Source of the DNA: Woeseiaceae bacterium
GTDB lineage: Bacteria > Pseudomonadota > Gammaproteobacteria > Steroidobacterales > Woeseiaceae
Assembly (NCBI GenBank): GCA_028277185.1
Contig: JANQGQ010000043.1
Span: forward strand, 19,978 to 83,977
DNA: 64,000 bases
Direction of reading: 5' to 3'
In this document: positions 41,303 through 50,515 of the stretch, piece after piece
Numbering within the stretch: position 1 is the first letter of the stretch
How the letters are laid out: each line of letters starts with the position of its first letter
The notes under the pieces: generated by a model
What the model was told of the DNA's origin: nothing
Seen by the model: only the letters and a program-made list of their open reading frames with translations
Database searches by the model: none
Translations under genes and position numbers: made by a program

Positions 41303-41954
41303 TCCCGCGCGCCCGCGGCTTCAGCAGCATGACTTTCGGATTGCGGTTCTCTATGCCCTTGCGCATCCGGTCGATGTTCGAGCGGTGGCAATAGATGATG
41401 AACACCGCCATGAACACCGCGTACGCGAACAGCGGCACGCGCCCGGGCAGCTCCGTGAGCGCCAGCCACACCGGCATCGCAATCGCCGCCGACATTGTCG
41501 ACAGGCCAACGAAACCCGACCCTACGAGCACCAGCGCGAACACGACGAAAGCAGGTAACAGCAGCATCGGCGCCAGCACCGCGACCGTGCCTATCAGCGT
41601 CGCCGCGCCCTTCCCGCCCTCGAAGCGGTGGTACACGGGCCAGACGTGGCCGATCACCGCCGCGCCCGCGCAGGCGACGGCAAGCCACTCGCGCGATACC
41701 GTCGGATCCGTACCGACGTAGGGGATATCGAGACCTGGCACGACGCCGGCGGCCAGTACGCCCTTGCCCACGTCGATCACGATTACGCCTAGCGCGAACC
41801 AGAAGCCCTGCGTCCGGAGCGCGTTCGTGCCGCCCGCGTTGCCGCTGCCCATCTTGCGGATGTCGACGCCGCCCTTGAGATAGCCCACGAGCAGGGAGCC
41901 CATCAGCGAGCCCAGGAAATAGCTGATCAGAAACTTGACGCCCAGCTCGAGCAT
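41289..41954 (-). CDS. plsY: Glycerol-3-phosphate acyltransferase PlsY
   Basis: The ATG at 41954 gives 221 residues with about five membrane helices. Conserved motifs are GSLMGSLLVGYLKGGVDIRKMGSGNAGGTNALR (motif 1), GHVWPVYHRFEGGKGAATLIG (motif 2, phosphate binding) and a downstream membrane block. It uses acyl-phosphate to acylate glycerol-3-phosphate. Its end overlaps birA. Confidence 0.95.
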   Translation of the reverse strand: MLELGVKFLISYFLGSLMGSLLVGYLKGGVDIRKMGSGNAGGTNALRTQGFWFALGVIVIDVGKGVLAAGVVPGLDIPYVGTDPTVSREWLAVACAGAAVIGHVWPVYHRFEGGKGAATLIGTVAVLAPMLLLPAFVVFALVLVGSGFVGLSTMSAAIAMPVWLALTELPGRVPLFAYAVFMAVFIIYCHRSNIDRMRKGIENRNPKVMLLKPRARGNDGA

Positions 41955-42024
41955 GCGGGTTGAGTCTTTGCGTTGGATCGAAGCCGCATTGTAGCATCGC
42001 GGCTCGTCCGCCAAGCCGCGCACC

Positions 42025-42915
42025 ATGAACGTTACGCTGCTCCTGAACCCCACCGCGCGCCGCGGCCTCGCCGGCAAACGGCTCGGCCGGATCGTCGCAA
42101 TCTTCCAGCAGCACGGCATTACCGCCGACGTGGTCTTGAGCGAAAGCCCGGGCGATATCGAGCGCCGCGTCGCCGGGCTGTGCGAAGCGGGCATCGATCT
42201 CGTCGTCATCGCGGGCGGCGACGGCACCGTGCACGAAGCGGTCAACGGCTACATGCAGAACGCCAGCCCGACCGCATTGTCGCTGATCCCCACCGGTTCA
42301 GGGAACGACTTCGCCAAGGCCGCCGGGCTGGCGCGGAACTTCGAGGAAGCAACGACGGTACTCGCCCGCAAGATCGCCGCGAACGCCGAGCCGGAACCCG
42401 TCGACCTCGGCCGCTGCAACGACCGCTACTTTGCGAACGGCGTCGGTATCGGCTTCGACGCACTCGTCACCCACTACGCGCAGGGCGTGCCGCTGCCGAT
42501 CGGCGACGGCGTGTATCTCGTCGGTCTCGTACGCGCGCTTATCCACGGCATCGTGACGCCGGAGTATCGCGTCGCCGGCAGCGGCGTCGACTACAGCGGC
42601 CAGACGACGCTTGCCAACATCGCCAACGGCCCCTGGCTCGGGGGCCGCTTCCGCATCGCGCCCGATGCAAGCCACCGGGACGGCCTTTTGAACCTCGTGC
42701 TCGCGGAGCCCGTGCGGCGGCGCCGTATCCTCGCACTCCTGCCCGCGCTCGTCCGCGGCCGGCACCTGGGCGCACCCGAGGTGCAGCACACGACGCTCGA
42801 CAAGCTGACGATCGAAAGCAACGCACCCGTGCTCTCGCACATCGACGGCGAGCTGATGCCGGCCGCCAGCCGCTTCGAGATCGAATGCGTGCCGGGCGCG
42901 CTACGCTTTCTCTGA
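42025..42915 (+). CDS. Diacylglycerol kinase-family lipid kinase
   Basis: The 296-residue protein belongs to the DagK_cat/YegS family: LLLNPTARRGLAGKRLGRI, VVIAGGDGTVHEAVNGY (GGDGT nucleotide loop) and LIPTGSGNDFAKA. It phosphorylates diacylglycerol or another lipid. Its ATG follows 70 bases after the divergent plsY start, and its stop overlaps the convergent EamA gene by 15 bases. The substrate cannot be decided from sequence. Confidence 0.85.
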   Translation: MNVTLLLNPTARRGLAGKRLGRIVAIFQQHGITADVVLSESPGDIERRVAGLCEAGIDLVVIAGGDGTVHEAVNGYMQNASPTALSLIPTGSGNDFAKAAGLARNFEEATTVLARKIAANAEPEPVDLGRCNDRYFANGVGIGFDALVTHYAQGVPLPIGDGVYLVGLVRALIHGIVTPEYRVAGSGVDYSGQTTLANIANGPWLGGRFRIAPDASHRDGLLNLVLAEPVRRRRILALLPALVRGRHLGAPEVQHTTLDKLTIESNAPVLSHIDGELMPAASRFEIECVPGALRFL

Positions 42916-43785
42916 GCGCGCGCCGAGGTAGATCGCCGTCAGCGCCAGCCCTGCGCCGACCAGTTCCATCGCCGTCATCGGCCGCCCGAACAACAGGATG
43001 TCCCACGCGAAACTCAGGGTTGGCTGCAGGAGCAGCGCCAGTCCCGCCTCGGTCGGCGAGACTTCCGGCAGGCTGCTTGCAATGAACAGCCAGCCCATGC
43101 AGTGCGACAGCACGCCGTAGGCGGCCAGCCACGCCATGTCCGTCGTACTGCTGACGACGAGCGACTCGCCCTCGACCATCGCCGTCGCGCCGAGTATCGC
43201 CGCGGCCGCGAGCGAGACGACCGCGACCTCCCGCGTCGGTATCCGGTGCGGCGAGTGCGCCCGCGACGCGCGCAACAACAAGAGGACGCCCGCGTAGGAC
43301 ACAGCCGTCAGCAGGCCGAACAGCACACCCCAGCGATAGTCCGGCGTCAGCTTCGACGGATCGATGCCGACGATCATCACGAGCCCGACGAACGCGAGCG
43401 GTACCGCGACGACCTGCAGCCGCGTCGGCGCCTGCCGCAGCAGGAACGCAGCCGCGAACATCATGATGAATACCTGAAAGTTGGCAAGCAGCGTCGACAA
43501 CCCCGGGCCGACATACTGAATGCTGCGATGCCAGAACCAGAGGTCGAGCGCGAACAGCACCGAAGCCACCGCGAGGATGCCCCAGTTGCGCCGGCTAAGG
43601 TCTAAGCGCCGCCCGCTGAACGCCAGGAACACTGCCAGCGCAGCGCCGCCGATCAGCACGCGGTAGAAACCGCTCGTCGTCGGCGACACCGACACGAGCT
43701 TGACCCAGACCGGCGACAGGCTGATCAGCGCCGCGCCCGCGAACAGCCGGATACGCGGGGCGCGAAAGCGCTCTATGAGGGGCAT
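42901..43785 (-). CDS. EamA/DMT-family transporter
   Basis: The 294-residue protein has ten hydrophobic segments in two EamA repeats of five. Typical pieces are GAALISLSPVWVKLVS, YVGPGLSTLLANFQVFIMMFAAAFLL and VLSHCMGWLFIASSLPEVSPTEAGLALLLQPTLSFAWDILLF. It is a likely exporter of metabolites; the substrate is unknown. It converges with the lipid kinase gene. Confidence 0.85.
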   Translation of the reverse strand: MPLIERFRAPRIRLFAGAALISLSPVWVKLVSVSPTTSGFYRVLIGGAALAVFLAFSGRRLDLSRRNWGILAVASVLFALDLWFWHRSIQYVGPGLSTLLANFQVFIMMFAAAFLLRQAPTRLQVVAVPLAFVGLVMIVGIDPSKLTPDYRWGVLFGLLTAVSYAGVLLLLRASRAHSPHRIPTREVAVVSLAAAAILGATAMVEGESLVVSSTTDMAWLAAYGVLSHCMGWLFIASSLPEVSPTEAGLALLLQPTLSFAWDILLFGRPMTAMELVGAGLALTAIYLGARSEKA

Positions 43786-43948
43786 TGGATACTAGCCCGT
43801 AGCAGTCCGTCCAAACCAACGGTAGCAAGAGTTCGCCGTCGGTGAGACACGGCGATGAGTCATAGCGGGTAGTCGAGACGCTGCAACGCCGCCAACCGCG
43901 AAAAGAAGCGGCGAATCATTTGATGAACTGGCCGGGCAGAACACGAAA

Positions 43949-45784
43949 CTAACTCAGCAACCACGCATTTCGGCGCGCGCACGCTTCCTCGCCGGGATCG
44001 TCCGCAAGTTCGAGATACACCGTGTCTTCGGGCGGCTTCGTGAAGCGCAGCGACAGCTCCATCAACTCGTCGCCGCGGAATACCACGAGCGACGTCGTAT
44101 CGTTCGGCCGGAAACGCCTGAGCGTCGCGTCGAGCGTCGCCGCGCTCACGCGCAGCCCGTCGAGCGCCAGAAGCTGATCGCGGGCGGCGAGGCCGGCTTT
44201 CTCGGCAGGGCTGCCGTTTGCTACGGCCGTAACGAAGGTCGCGCCGTCGCGCTCCGCAACCTTCGCACCGAACGCGACCGGCATCGCCGCCTCCGACAGC
44301 TTGCCGCCCTTGTCCGTGCCGCCGACGGCGGCGCGGTAGCGCACGTGGATACCGTGCCGTTCGAACAGCGCGTCGAGCGGCAGCTTGCCGGTGCCGCGCA
44401 CGGCGTTCGCGAAGAAATCGTCGAGCACCAGCCCGGACACTTCGTCGCAGACCGCCTCGAACTCGCCCTCGCCCATGCCTTGCCCCGTTTCGCCGAAGCG
44501 CCGCCAGCACTCGTGCATCACGTCGTCGAGACTCACCCTACCGTCCGTGTCCTCACGCAGCTTGAGGTCGAGCGCAAGCGCGATCAGCGAGCCCTTGGCG
44601 TAGTAGCTGACGATCGCGTTGCCCGCGTTCTCGTCCTGCTTGTAGAACTTCGTCCACGCGTCGAAGCTCGACGCCTCGACCGACTGCCGCAGCCGGCCGG
44701 CGTTGCGGTGCACGCGCGTCATCGTCTGGCCGACCATCTCGAGCCAGCTTTCGACCGGAATCAGGCCCGAACGCAGCAGCATGAGATCGTCGTAGTACGA
44801 GGTAATGCCCTCGAACACCCACAGCAAGCCGGTATGCGTCTCCTGCGTCAGGTCGTAAGGCCGGAACCGCGCCGGCTTCATGCGCTTGACGTTCCAGAGA
44901 TGAAAGTACTCGTGGCTGACGAGCCCGAGAAAGGTCCGGTACTCCTCCGTCATGCCCTCGAGGCCGCGCGGCGGCAGACTACCGCGCGAAGCCACGAGAC
45001 TCGACGACCAGCCGTGCTCGAGACCGCCGTAGCCCTCGCCGGGCGCGTGCAGCAGGAAGACGTAGCGGTCGAGATCCTTCGGCGTGCCCAGAAACTCGTG
45101 CTGCGTCGTGCACAGCTTCTCGACGTCGTGGCACAGCCGCGCCATGTCGGCGGAATGCCGGCCGCGGATCGCGAACACGTGGGGCACGCCGTTGACCGTG
45201 AACTCGCCGATCGTCAGCTGGCCCATCTCGACGGGATGGTCGATCAGCTCGGCGTAGTTCGCCGCGCAGTATCGGCCGAAGCCGTAGACCGGCGCACCGT
45301 CGGATTCCATCGACGTCGCAACCCGCCAGTGCTTCCCGTACGGCTTATCGGGCGGCAGGATCTCGAGTTCGCAGGCGCGGTCTTCGAAACCGCGGTCGTC
45401 GTCACCAAGGGGTTCGAGGAACACGCAGGTGCCGTTGAAAAAGCCGTGCGTCGTATCGAGATGCGCGCCGCGCACGCTCTCGTCGAATGCATAGATCTCC
45501 GCCGTTATCGTCAGCTCGCGCTCCACCGGCGCCGCCTGCCAGCGGCTCTTGTCGAGTTTCTCGATCACGACGTTGAGCCCGTCGGACTCGGCGCGAATGC
45601 CGACGACGTGGCGTGCATAGTCGCGAATCATGTAGCTGCCCGGAATCCACGCGGGCAGGCGGAGCACCTGACCGGCCGGATCGGGATCGGCGATCGTCAG
45701 GCGCACCTCGAACAGATGCGCGGTCGGGTCCGCGGGACGAATCGAGTATTTGAGCGGTGCCGTCACGATGCCGTCAGTGCACAA
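43949..45784 (-). CDS. M61-family glycyl aminopeptidase with PDZ domain
   Basis: The 611-residue protein has an N-terminal beta domain, the zinc motif HEYFH (291-295) with third ligand E325 in VFEGITSYY, and the M61 segment WNVKRMKPARFRPYDL. A C-terminal PDZ domain lies at about 500-590 (FVTAVANGSPAEKAGLAARDQLLALDGLRV). No signal peptide is visible. The ATG at 45784 overlaps the stop of the DDAH-like gene by 11 bases; a GTG at 45766 is an alternative. The enzyme releases N-terminal Gly or Ala from peptides. Confidence 0.9.
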   Translation of the reverse strand: MCTDGIVTAPLKYSIRPADPTAHLFEVRLTIADPDPAGQVLRLPAWIPGSYMIRDYARHVVGIRAESDGLNVVIEKLDKSRWQAAPVERELTITAEIYAFDESVRGAHLDTTHGFFNGTCVFLEPLGDDDRGFEDRACELEILPPDKPYGKHWRVATSMESDGAPVYGFGRYCAANYAELIDHPVEMGQLTIGEFTVNGVPHVFAIRGRHSADMARLCHDVEKLCTTQHEFLGTPKDLDRYVFLLHAPGEGYGGLEHGWSSSLVASRGSLPPRGLEGMTEEYRTFLGLVSHEYFHLWNVKRMKPARFRPYDLTQETHTGLLWVFEGITSYYDDLMLLRSGLIPVESWLEMVGQTMTRVHRNAGRLRQSVEASSFDAWTKFYKQDENAGNAIVSYYAKGSLIALALDLKLREDTDGRVSLDDVMHECWRRFGETGQGMGEGEFEAVCDEVSGLVLDDFFANAVRGTGKLPLDALFERHGIHVRYRAAVGGTDKGGKLSEAAMPVAFGAKVAERDGATFVTAVANGSPAEKAGLAARDQLLALDGLRVSAATLDATLRRFRPNDTTSLVVFRGDELMELSLRFTKPPEDTVYLELADDPGEEACARRNAWLLS

Positions 45785-46601
45785 GCGGTTCGGTGAGCCT
45801 GAGCGTCAGGCACTTGGCTGAGCCGCCGGCCTTCAGGAACTCCGACATCCCGACTTCGTTGACCTCGAAGCCTGCCAGCATCAGCCGCGCCTGCAGCGGC
45901 CGGCTCGCGCTGTGCAGGAACACCTGATCGTCGATGTTGACGGCGTTGCACGCGAAGTTCCCGGCGTCGAACGTGTCGACGATGATGCGCTTGTGCGGCG
46001 GCACGCGCGACTCGATGGCGATCCGCGAATCGAAGTCGAACGCGGGCGGGTGGTACATCAGGAAGCCGTCAGTCAGCGGACAGAAGCAGGTATCGATGTG
46101 ATAGAAGCGCTCGTCGGTCAGCCGGATCGAGACTACTTCGATATCGAAGAAACGCTCAATGGCCCCGTGCGCCTCGATCTCGGTGCGAAAACCGTAGCCG
46201 GTCCACAGCCAGGGCCCGCGGCGGTCGCGCAGACAGTCGCCTGCGCCCTCGAAGCCGATCTTCTCGTCGAGCGCCAGAAGCTCGAAGCCGTTGTCGCGGA
46301 ACCACGCCTTGAAGTGGAGTTCCTCGGGCCGCCGCTCCTTGGGCATGAAATGGCTTGCGACGGCCTTGTTGCCGTAGACCGCGCCCGCGTTCGCCGTGAA
46401 CACCATGTCGGGGAGGTCGGGCTGCGGCTCGATGATCGCGATGTCGGCGTGCTCCGCCAGCGCGTCGCGCAGCGTCTCCCACTGACCGCGGGCGCGGTCC
46501 AGATCGAGCGAGCCAGTTTGACCCGCCATCCAGGGATTGATGACGTAGTCCACCGTGAAGAAGTCCGGTGGGCACATCAAAATGCGGTCGCTTTCGCTCA
46601 T
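45774..46601 (-). CDS. Dimethylarginine dimethylaminohydrolase-like amidinohydrolase
   Basis: The ATG at 46601 (MSESDRILMCPPDFFTVDYVINPWM) gives 275 residues of the pentein (guanidine-modifying) fold. Catalytic elements are DMVFTANAGAVY, the His in FYHIDTCFCPL, and the Cys in GGSAKCLTLRL near the C-terminus. It probably hydrolyses dimethylarginine or arginine to citrulline. It overlaps the CtlX-like gene upstream by four bases (ATGA), so the two pentein enzymes form one operon. Confidence 0.8.
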   Translation of the reverse strand: MSESDRILMCPPDFFTVDYVINPWMAGQTGSLDLDRARGQWETLRDALAEHADIAIIEPQPDLPDMVFTANAGAVYGNKAVASHFMPKERRPEELHFKAWFRDNGFELLALDEKIGFEGAGDCLRDRRGPWLWTGYGFRTEIEAHGAIERFFDIEVVSIRLTDERFYHIDTCFCPLTDGFLMYHPPAFDFDSRIAIESRVPPHKRIIVDTFDAGNFACNAVNIDDQVFLHSASRPLQARLMLAGFEVNEVGMSEFLKAGGSAKCLTLRLTEPLVH

Positions 46602-47557
46602 ACTGATTCCGTACTTCCGGGCAGCAGCGGTAAATGCACCTCCGCGAGCATACACCGTACGGAGCCGCCTGCCGATGCCTCGATCGCCGCAATGTCGGCG
46701 ACCGCGATCCGGCCGTTGGCCTCGAGCAGCGCCCGCTGCTCGGGCGTCAGCGCATCGAGCGCCTGCTCTGACAGCGCGACGACCCGCGCGCCGTCCGCCG
46801 CGCGCAGCTCCAGCAGATTGCCGGCGAACGCTTCGAGCTGATCGTAGCTGAGCTCGACGACCTGCCGCCCGCTGGCCGCAAGCCGCGACAGAACGGCCTC
46901 GCGCTGCGCGGGATCCGGTATCGCCGCGGCGCAGACGACCGCGAAGCGCTCGCCGATGCTCATCAGCACGTTCGTGTGATAGATCGGCTTACCGTCGCGG
47001 TCCACGGCGTCGAACGCGACGATCTCGTAGTCGAGCCGCTGCGCGAAATCGCCCAGGGGGTCGAGGTGGGTCCGTGAGGACAGGCACGCGTACGCGACCC
47101 GGTTCTGCCGGTCGAGCACCAGGCTTCCGGTGCTCTCGAGATAGTGGCCGTCGCTCTCATGATGACTCAGGTCGATGACCTCGCCCACCTGGAAACCGTG
47201 CTGCTCGCTAAGGACGTCGAGCACGTCGAGCCGCCGCTCGGTGCGGCGGTTCTCGGCCTGCATCGGGTACAGGACGACCGTGCCGTCGGCGTGAAAGCTG
47301 ATCCAGTTGTTCGGGAATACGCTGTCGGGCGTGTGCGGCTCCGCCGTGTCGTCGATCGCAACGACATTGACGCCGGCCGCCTCGAGCGCCGCGACCACGG
47401 CCTCGAAACCCTCGAGCGCCGCGCGCTGCTGCTCCTCCGCGTCGGCGCTCATGGCAGCCATGAACGCGTTGGATTCGGCGGTCAGCGGGTTCGCCTCGAA
47501 GCGCACCGGGCGAATCATCAGCACGGTGCTGGCGAGTTGGGCTTCGGTTGCGGTCAT
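46598..47557 (-). CDS. CtlX-like pentein hydrolase (arginine deiminase-related)
   Basis: The 319-residue protein has the family pattern TPDSVFPNNWISFHADGTVVLYPM, GHYLESTGSLVLDR, IYHTNVLMSIGERF (catalytic His) and ASAGGSVRCMLAEVHLP (catalytic Cys). CtlX proteins are linked to citrulline use. Next to the DDAH-like gene, a pathway arginine/methylarginine to citrulline to ornithine is plausible. This is inferred from family and neighbour. Confidence 0.8.
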   Translation of the reverse strand: MTATEAQLASTVLMIRPVRFEANPLTAESNAFMAAMSADAEEQQRAALEGFEAVVAALEAAGVNVVAIDDTAEPHTPDSVFPNNWISFHADGTVVLYPMQAENRRTERRLDVLDVLSEQHGFQVGEVIDLSHHESDGHYLESTGSLVLDRQNRVAYACLSSRTHLDPLGDFAQRLDYEIVAFDAVDRDGKPIYHTNVLMSIGERFAVVCAAAIPDPAQREAVLSRLAASGRQVVELSYDQLEAFAGNLLELRAADGARVVALSEQALDALTPEQRALLEANGRIAVADIAAIEASAGGSVRCMLAEVHLPLLPGSTESV

Positions 47558-47687
47558 TTGCAGCTAGAATGCCTGAGTCTCAAGAACGGTCGGCGCGCCC
47601 GGCCCCGTTCGGATCGTGGCGGGAGCTTGCGGTGCGCGCTGGGCAAAATCAAGTCGCCGAACCCTGCAAATTCCGAGGAATCCCGGC

Positions 47688-48146
47688 ATGTCCGCCCGAC
47701 GTCTGCTCACCGCCTTCCGCAACCCGGCCTGGCTCTGTTTCTGCTGGTTCGGCATCGCGGCCGGCGCGGGCCTGCTTGCGACATTCGCCCGCTTTCAGGC
47801 GGACAGCATCACCCGGCCCGTCGCGCTCGACGTCGGCCGCGAAGTCTTCGGCCTGCTGAACAAGGTCGAGCTCGTAATGCTCGTGGCGTTTCTGATCCTG
47901 ATTCGCGTCACGGGGCAGGCGCGGACCTATCTGCTCGTGGGCGGCGCGCTGGCACTGATCGTCATGGTGCAGTCCGCGTGGCTGCTGCCGGAGCTATCCG
48001 CGCGCACGGACATCGTGCTTGCGGGCGACACGCCGCCCGAATCGATGGCGCATGCGCTGTATTCGAGTCTCGAGCTGCTAAAGCTCGGCCTGCTGCTCGT
48101 GTGCGGCTTCGGGGCGCTGATGCGCCCGCCGTCACAAAGCGGCTGA
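47688..48146 (+). CDS. Small four-helix membrane protein
   Basis: The ATG at 47688 (MSARRLLTAFRNPAWLCF, with GAGGAA upstream) gives 152 residues. It has four membrane segments (WLCFCWFGIAAGAGLLATFAR, VELVMLVAFLILIRVTG, TYLLVGGALALIVMVQSAWLL, LLKLGLLLVCGFGALM), a layout like DUF4149-type proteins, though I did not confirm it. It runs convergent to the GST gene with a 15-base overlap. Confidence 0.6.
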   Translation: MSARRLLTAFRNPAWLCFCWFGIAAGAGLLATFARFQADSITRPVALDVGREVFGLLNKVELVMLVAFLILIRVTGQARTYLLVGGALALIVMVQSAWLLPELSARTDIVLAGDTPPESMAHALYSSLELLKLGLLLVCGFGALMRPPSQSG

Positions 48147-48761
48147 CGGCCGGCTGCTGACCGCGTCGTACCAGCGCGCGAGTGCCTTCGCGTCGTCGCC
48201 GGGGCCCAGCCTGGCGCGCGTCGCAAAATCGACGAACACTAGTGCCGAGATATCGGCGACGGAATAGTCCGGGCCCGCCACGAACTCGCTGTCCGCGAAG
48301 CGCGCGTCGAGCTTCGTCATGAAGGCCGCGACGCGCTCGCGGCCGCGCGCGGCCAGTTCGGGGATCTGCTCGTGGGCGACCGGCCCGGGCAGCGCACGCC
48401 CCTTGAAACCGGCCAGCGAGTTGCGAAACGCCTCGGCCATCGCCAGGAGCCCCTGCTGCTCGATCTTCGCATTCCAGCCCATGACGAGGCCCTGCTCGGT
48501 CGGCGTGCGGCCGAACAGCGGCGGCTCGGGATGGGCGGCCTCCAGGTAGCGGCAGATACCCATGACCTCGGTCAGGCAGGTCCCGTCGTCGAGTTCGAGT
48601 ACCGGCACCGTGCAATCCGGATTCAGCCGGGTGAACGCGTCGCCGAACTGCTCGCCCGATCTCAGATCGACCTCGACCGTCTCGATGTCGAGCCCCTTCT
48701 CGGCGATGAATATCCGGACGCGCCGCGGACTCGGCGCCGTGCTGCAGTCGTAGAACTTCAC
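48132..48761 (-). CDS. Glutathione S-transferase family protein
   Basis: The GTG at 48761 overlaps the stop of the upstream GST gene by four bases. The 209-residue protein has an N-terminal thioredoxin-like GSH domain (KFYDCSTAPSPRRVRIFIAEKGLDIETVEVD, then LNPDCTVPVLELDDGTCLTEVMGICRYLE, where the cis-Pro follows V) and a C-terminal helical domain (PDYSVADISALVFVDFATRAR). The serine of APSPRR probably activates glutathione. The substrate is unknown. Confidence 0.9.
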   Translation of the reverse strand: MKFYDCSTAPSPRRVRIFIAEKGLDIETVEVDLRSGEQFGDAFTRLNPDCTVPVLELDDGTCLTEVMGICRYLEAAHPEPPLFGRTPTEQGLVMGWNAKIEQQGLLAMAEAFRNSLAGFKGRALPGPVAHEQIPELAARGRERVAAFMTKLDARFADSEFVAGPDYSVADISALVFVDFATRARLGPGDDAKALARWYDAVSSRPSAAL

Positions 48762-49477
48762 TTCGCGATCTCCTGCTGCCGGCTGCGGCGGACGGTCGCG
48801 GCGTTCTGGTTGAAGAGCATAGCTTTCGCCTCCTCGGTCGGCGACGTCGTGCGCGGCCAGTCGCTGCCGAGATCGATGCCCCGGCGGACCGCGGGCCTGG
48901 CCTTGAGCGTTTCGTACCAGCGCTTGAGGGCCGGGAAGTTGTCGATGTCGTTGCCCAGCCGCTTGTACGGGCGGACCCACGGGAACGCGGCGATATCCGC
49001 GATCGAGTAGTCGCCTGCGATGAACTCGCGGTTCTCCAGCTCCACGTCCATCACGGCCAGCAGGCGATCGTACTCGTTCGCGTAGCGCTTCTCGGAGTAG
49101 GGGACCGGCTCGTCGAGGTAGCTTCGGTAGTGGCTGAGCTGGCCGGCCATCGGTCCGAGCCCCGCGGCCTGCCAGAACAGCCAGGACAGGACCCGGTAGC
49201 GCGCGGCCAGACTCTCCGGCGCGTCCGCGGGCAGGAGCCGGCCGCTCTTGTCCGCGAGGTACATGAGTATCGCCCCGCCCTCGAAGATCGGGATGCCGGT
49301 TTCGTGATCGACGATCGCCGGCATCCGGTTGTTGGGGCTGATCTTCAGGAACTCCGGCTTGAACTGATCGCCGGCGCCGATATCGACGGGGATGACCCGG
49401 TGTTCGAGGCCCGTTTCCTCGAACATGATCGCAATCTTGTGGCCGTTCGGCGTCGGCCAGTAGTAGAAGTCGATCAT
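48758..49477 (-). CDS. Glutathione S-transferase (YfcG/YghU-like)
   Basis: The 239-residue protein has an N-terminal thioredoxin fold (MIDFYYWPTPNGHKIAIMFEE, then KISPNNRMPAIVDHETGIPIFEGGAILMYLAD) with the T-P-N-G motif typical of the Nu-class YfcG/YghU enzymes. Its helical domain includes GDYSIADIAAFPWVR. These enzymes have disulfide-bond reductase activity with glutathione. It is cotranscribed with the GST gene that overlaps it. The alpha/beta hydrolase gene starts divergently 105 bases away. Confidence 0.9.
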   Translation of the reverse strand: MIDFYYWPTPNGHKIAIMFEETGLEHRVIPVDIGAGDQFKPEFLKISPNNRMPAIVDHETGIPIFEGGAILMYLADKSGRLLPADAPESLAARYRVLSWLFWQAAGLGPMAGQLSHYRSYLDEPVPYSEKRYANEYDRLLAVMDVELENREFIAGDYSIADIAAFPWVRPYKRLGNDIDNFPALKRWYETLKARPAVRRGIDLGSDWPRTTSPTEEAKAMLFNQNAATVRRSRQQEIAK

Positions 49478-49582
49478 CGGCGGCGGGCGCTCCTGTCTGG
49501 AAACGGCGCTCAGTATAAGGTAAGACTACGGCTCCGCACCGCCATCCCGACCGCATGCCGCCCACCCCACCGAAGAGCCCGC

Positions 49583-50515
49583 ATGGCCGCGGCTGAGCCC
49601 GACTTCAATGACGCGACGCTGATCGCGCCCGACCGGCGCAGCATCCCGCTGTACGTCTGGGAGCCGCAGGGTCCGGCGCGCGGCGTCGTTCAGATCCTGC
49701 ACGGACTCGGCGAGCACGCCGGACGCTATGCGCGTTTCGCCGGGGCCGCGAGCGCGCGCGGCTACCGGGTCGTCGCGCACGATCACCGCGGCCACGGCCC
49801 AGGCGCGCGGCGGCGGGGCCACTTCGCTCCGGCAAAGGGCTGGGCGCTGCTCGAGATCGACGCGCTCTGCGTCCGCGACCACATTGCCTCGCTCGACCCG
49901 GACCTGCCGGTCGTGCTGCTCGGCCACAGCATGGGCTCGTATCTCGCGCAGTACTTCGCAATGCACTACGGAAGCCGCTTCAACGGACTCGTACTGTCGG
50001 GCTCGGGCTGGCCGCAGCGGCTGCGGATCGCGCCTGGGTTCGCGCTGGCCTGGCTGCTCCGGCTCGCCGGCGGCCGGACGCGGAACAGTCCGCTGCTCAC
50101 CGGCCTGGGCTTCGACTCGATGAACCGGCGCTTCGAGCCCGGCCGTACCGACATGGACTGGCTGTCGCGCGACGAGGCCGAGGTCGACGAGTACATAGCC
50201 GACCCGCTTTGCGGCGGCCCTTACACGGCCGGCCTGTGGTTCGATTTTCTCGGCGGCCTGCTGGCCGTGAGCTCCGACACGGCGCTTGCACGCATCCCGG
50301 CCGAGATGCCGATTCTCGTCACGGGCGGCAGCAACGACCCGGTGGGCGGCGAGGCCGGCATGGGCGAACTCATGCTCCGGCTGGCGCAGACCGGGCACTC
50401 GCGGCTGACGCTCAAGCTGTATCCCGAGGGGCGCCACGAGATGCTCAACGAAATCAACCGCGACGAGGTCACGCGCGACTGGCTCGACTGGATCGACCGC
50501 GTGACGCAACGATGA
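49583..50515 (+). CDS. Alpha/beta hydrolase, monoacylglycerol lipase type
   Basis: The ATG at 49583 gives 310 residues of the Hydrolase_4 (serine aminopeptidase S33) type. Conserved parts are VVQILHGLGEHAGRYARFA, VVAHDHRGHGPGA, the nucleophile elbow LLGHSMGS (Ser), GGSNDPVGG (acid) and LYPEGRHEMLNE (His). This is the pattern of monoglyceride lipases and lysophospholipases. It overlaps the kamA-like gene by four bases. Confidence 0.85.
   Translation: MAAAEPDFNDATLIAPDRRSIPLYVWEPQGPARGVVQILHGLGEHAGRYARFAGAASARGYRVVAHDHRGHGPGARRRGHFAPAKGWALLEIDALCVRDHIASLDPDLPVVLLGHSMGSYLAQYFAMHYGSRFNGLVLSGSGWPQRLRIAPGFALAWLLRLAGGRTRNSPLLTGLGFDSMNRRFEPGRTDMDWLSRDEAEVDEYIADPLCGGPYTAGLWFDFLGGLLAVSSDTALARIPAEMPILVTGGSNDPVGGEAGMGELMLRLAQTGHSRLTLKLYPEGRHEMLNEINRDEVTRDWLDWIDRVTQR

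Noticed and set aside
43860..44510. Minus-strand open frame overlapping the end of the M61 gene in another frame
   Set aside because: Arg-rich, alternative frame of the peptidase; the M61/PDZ frame is clearly coding.
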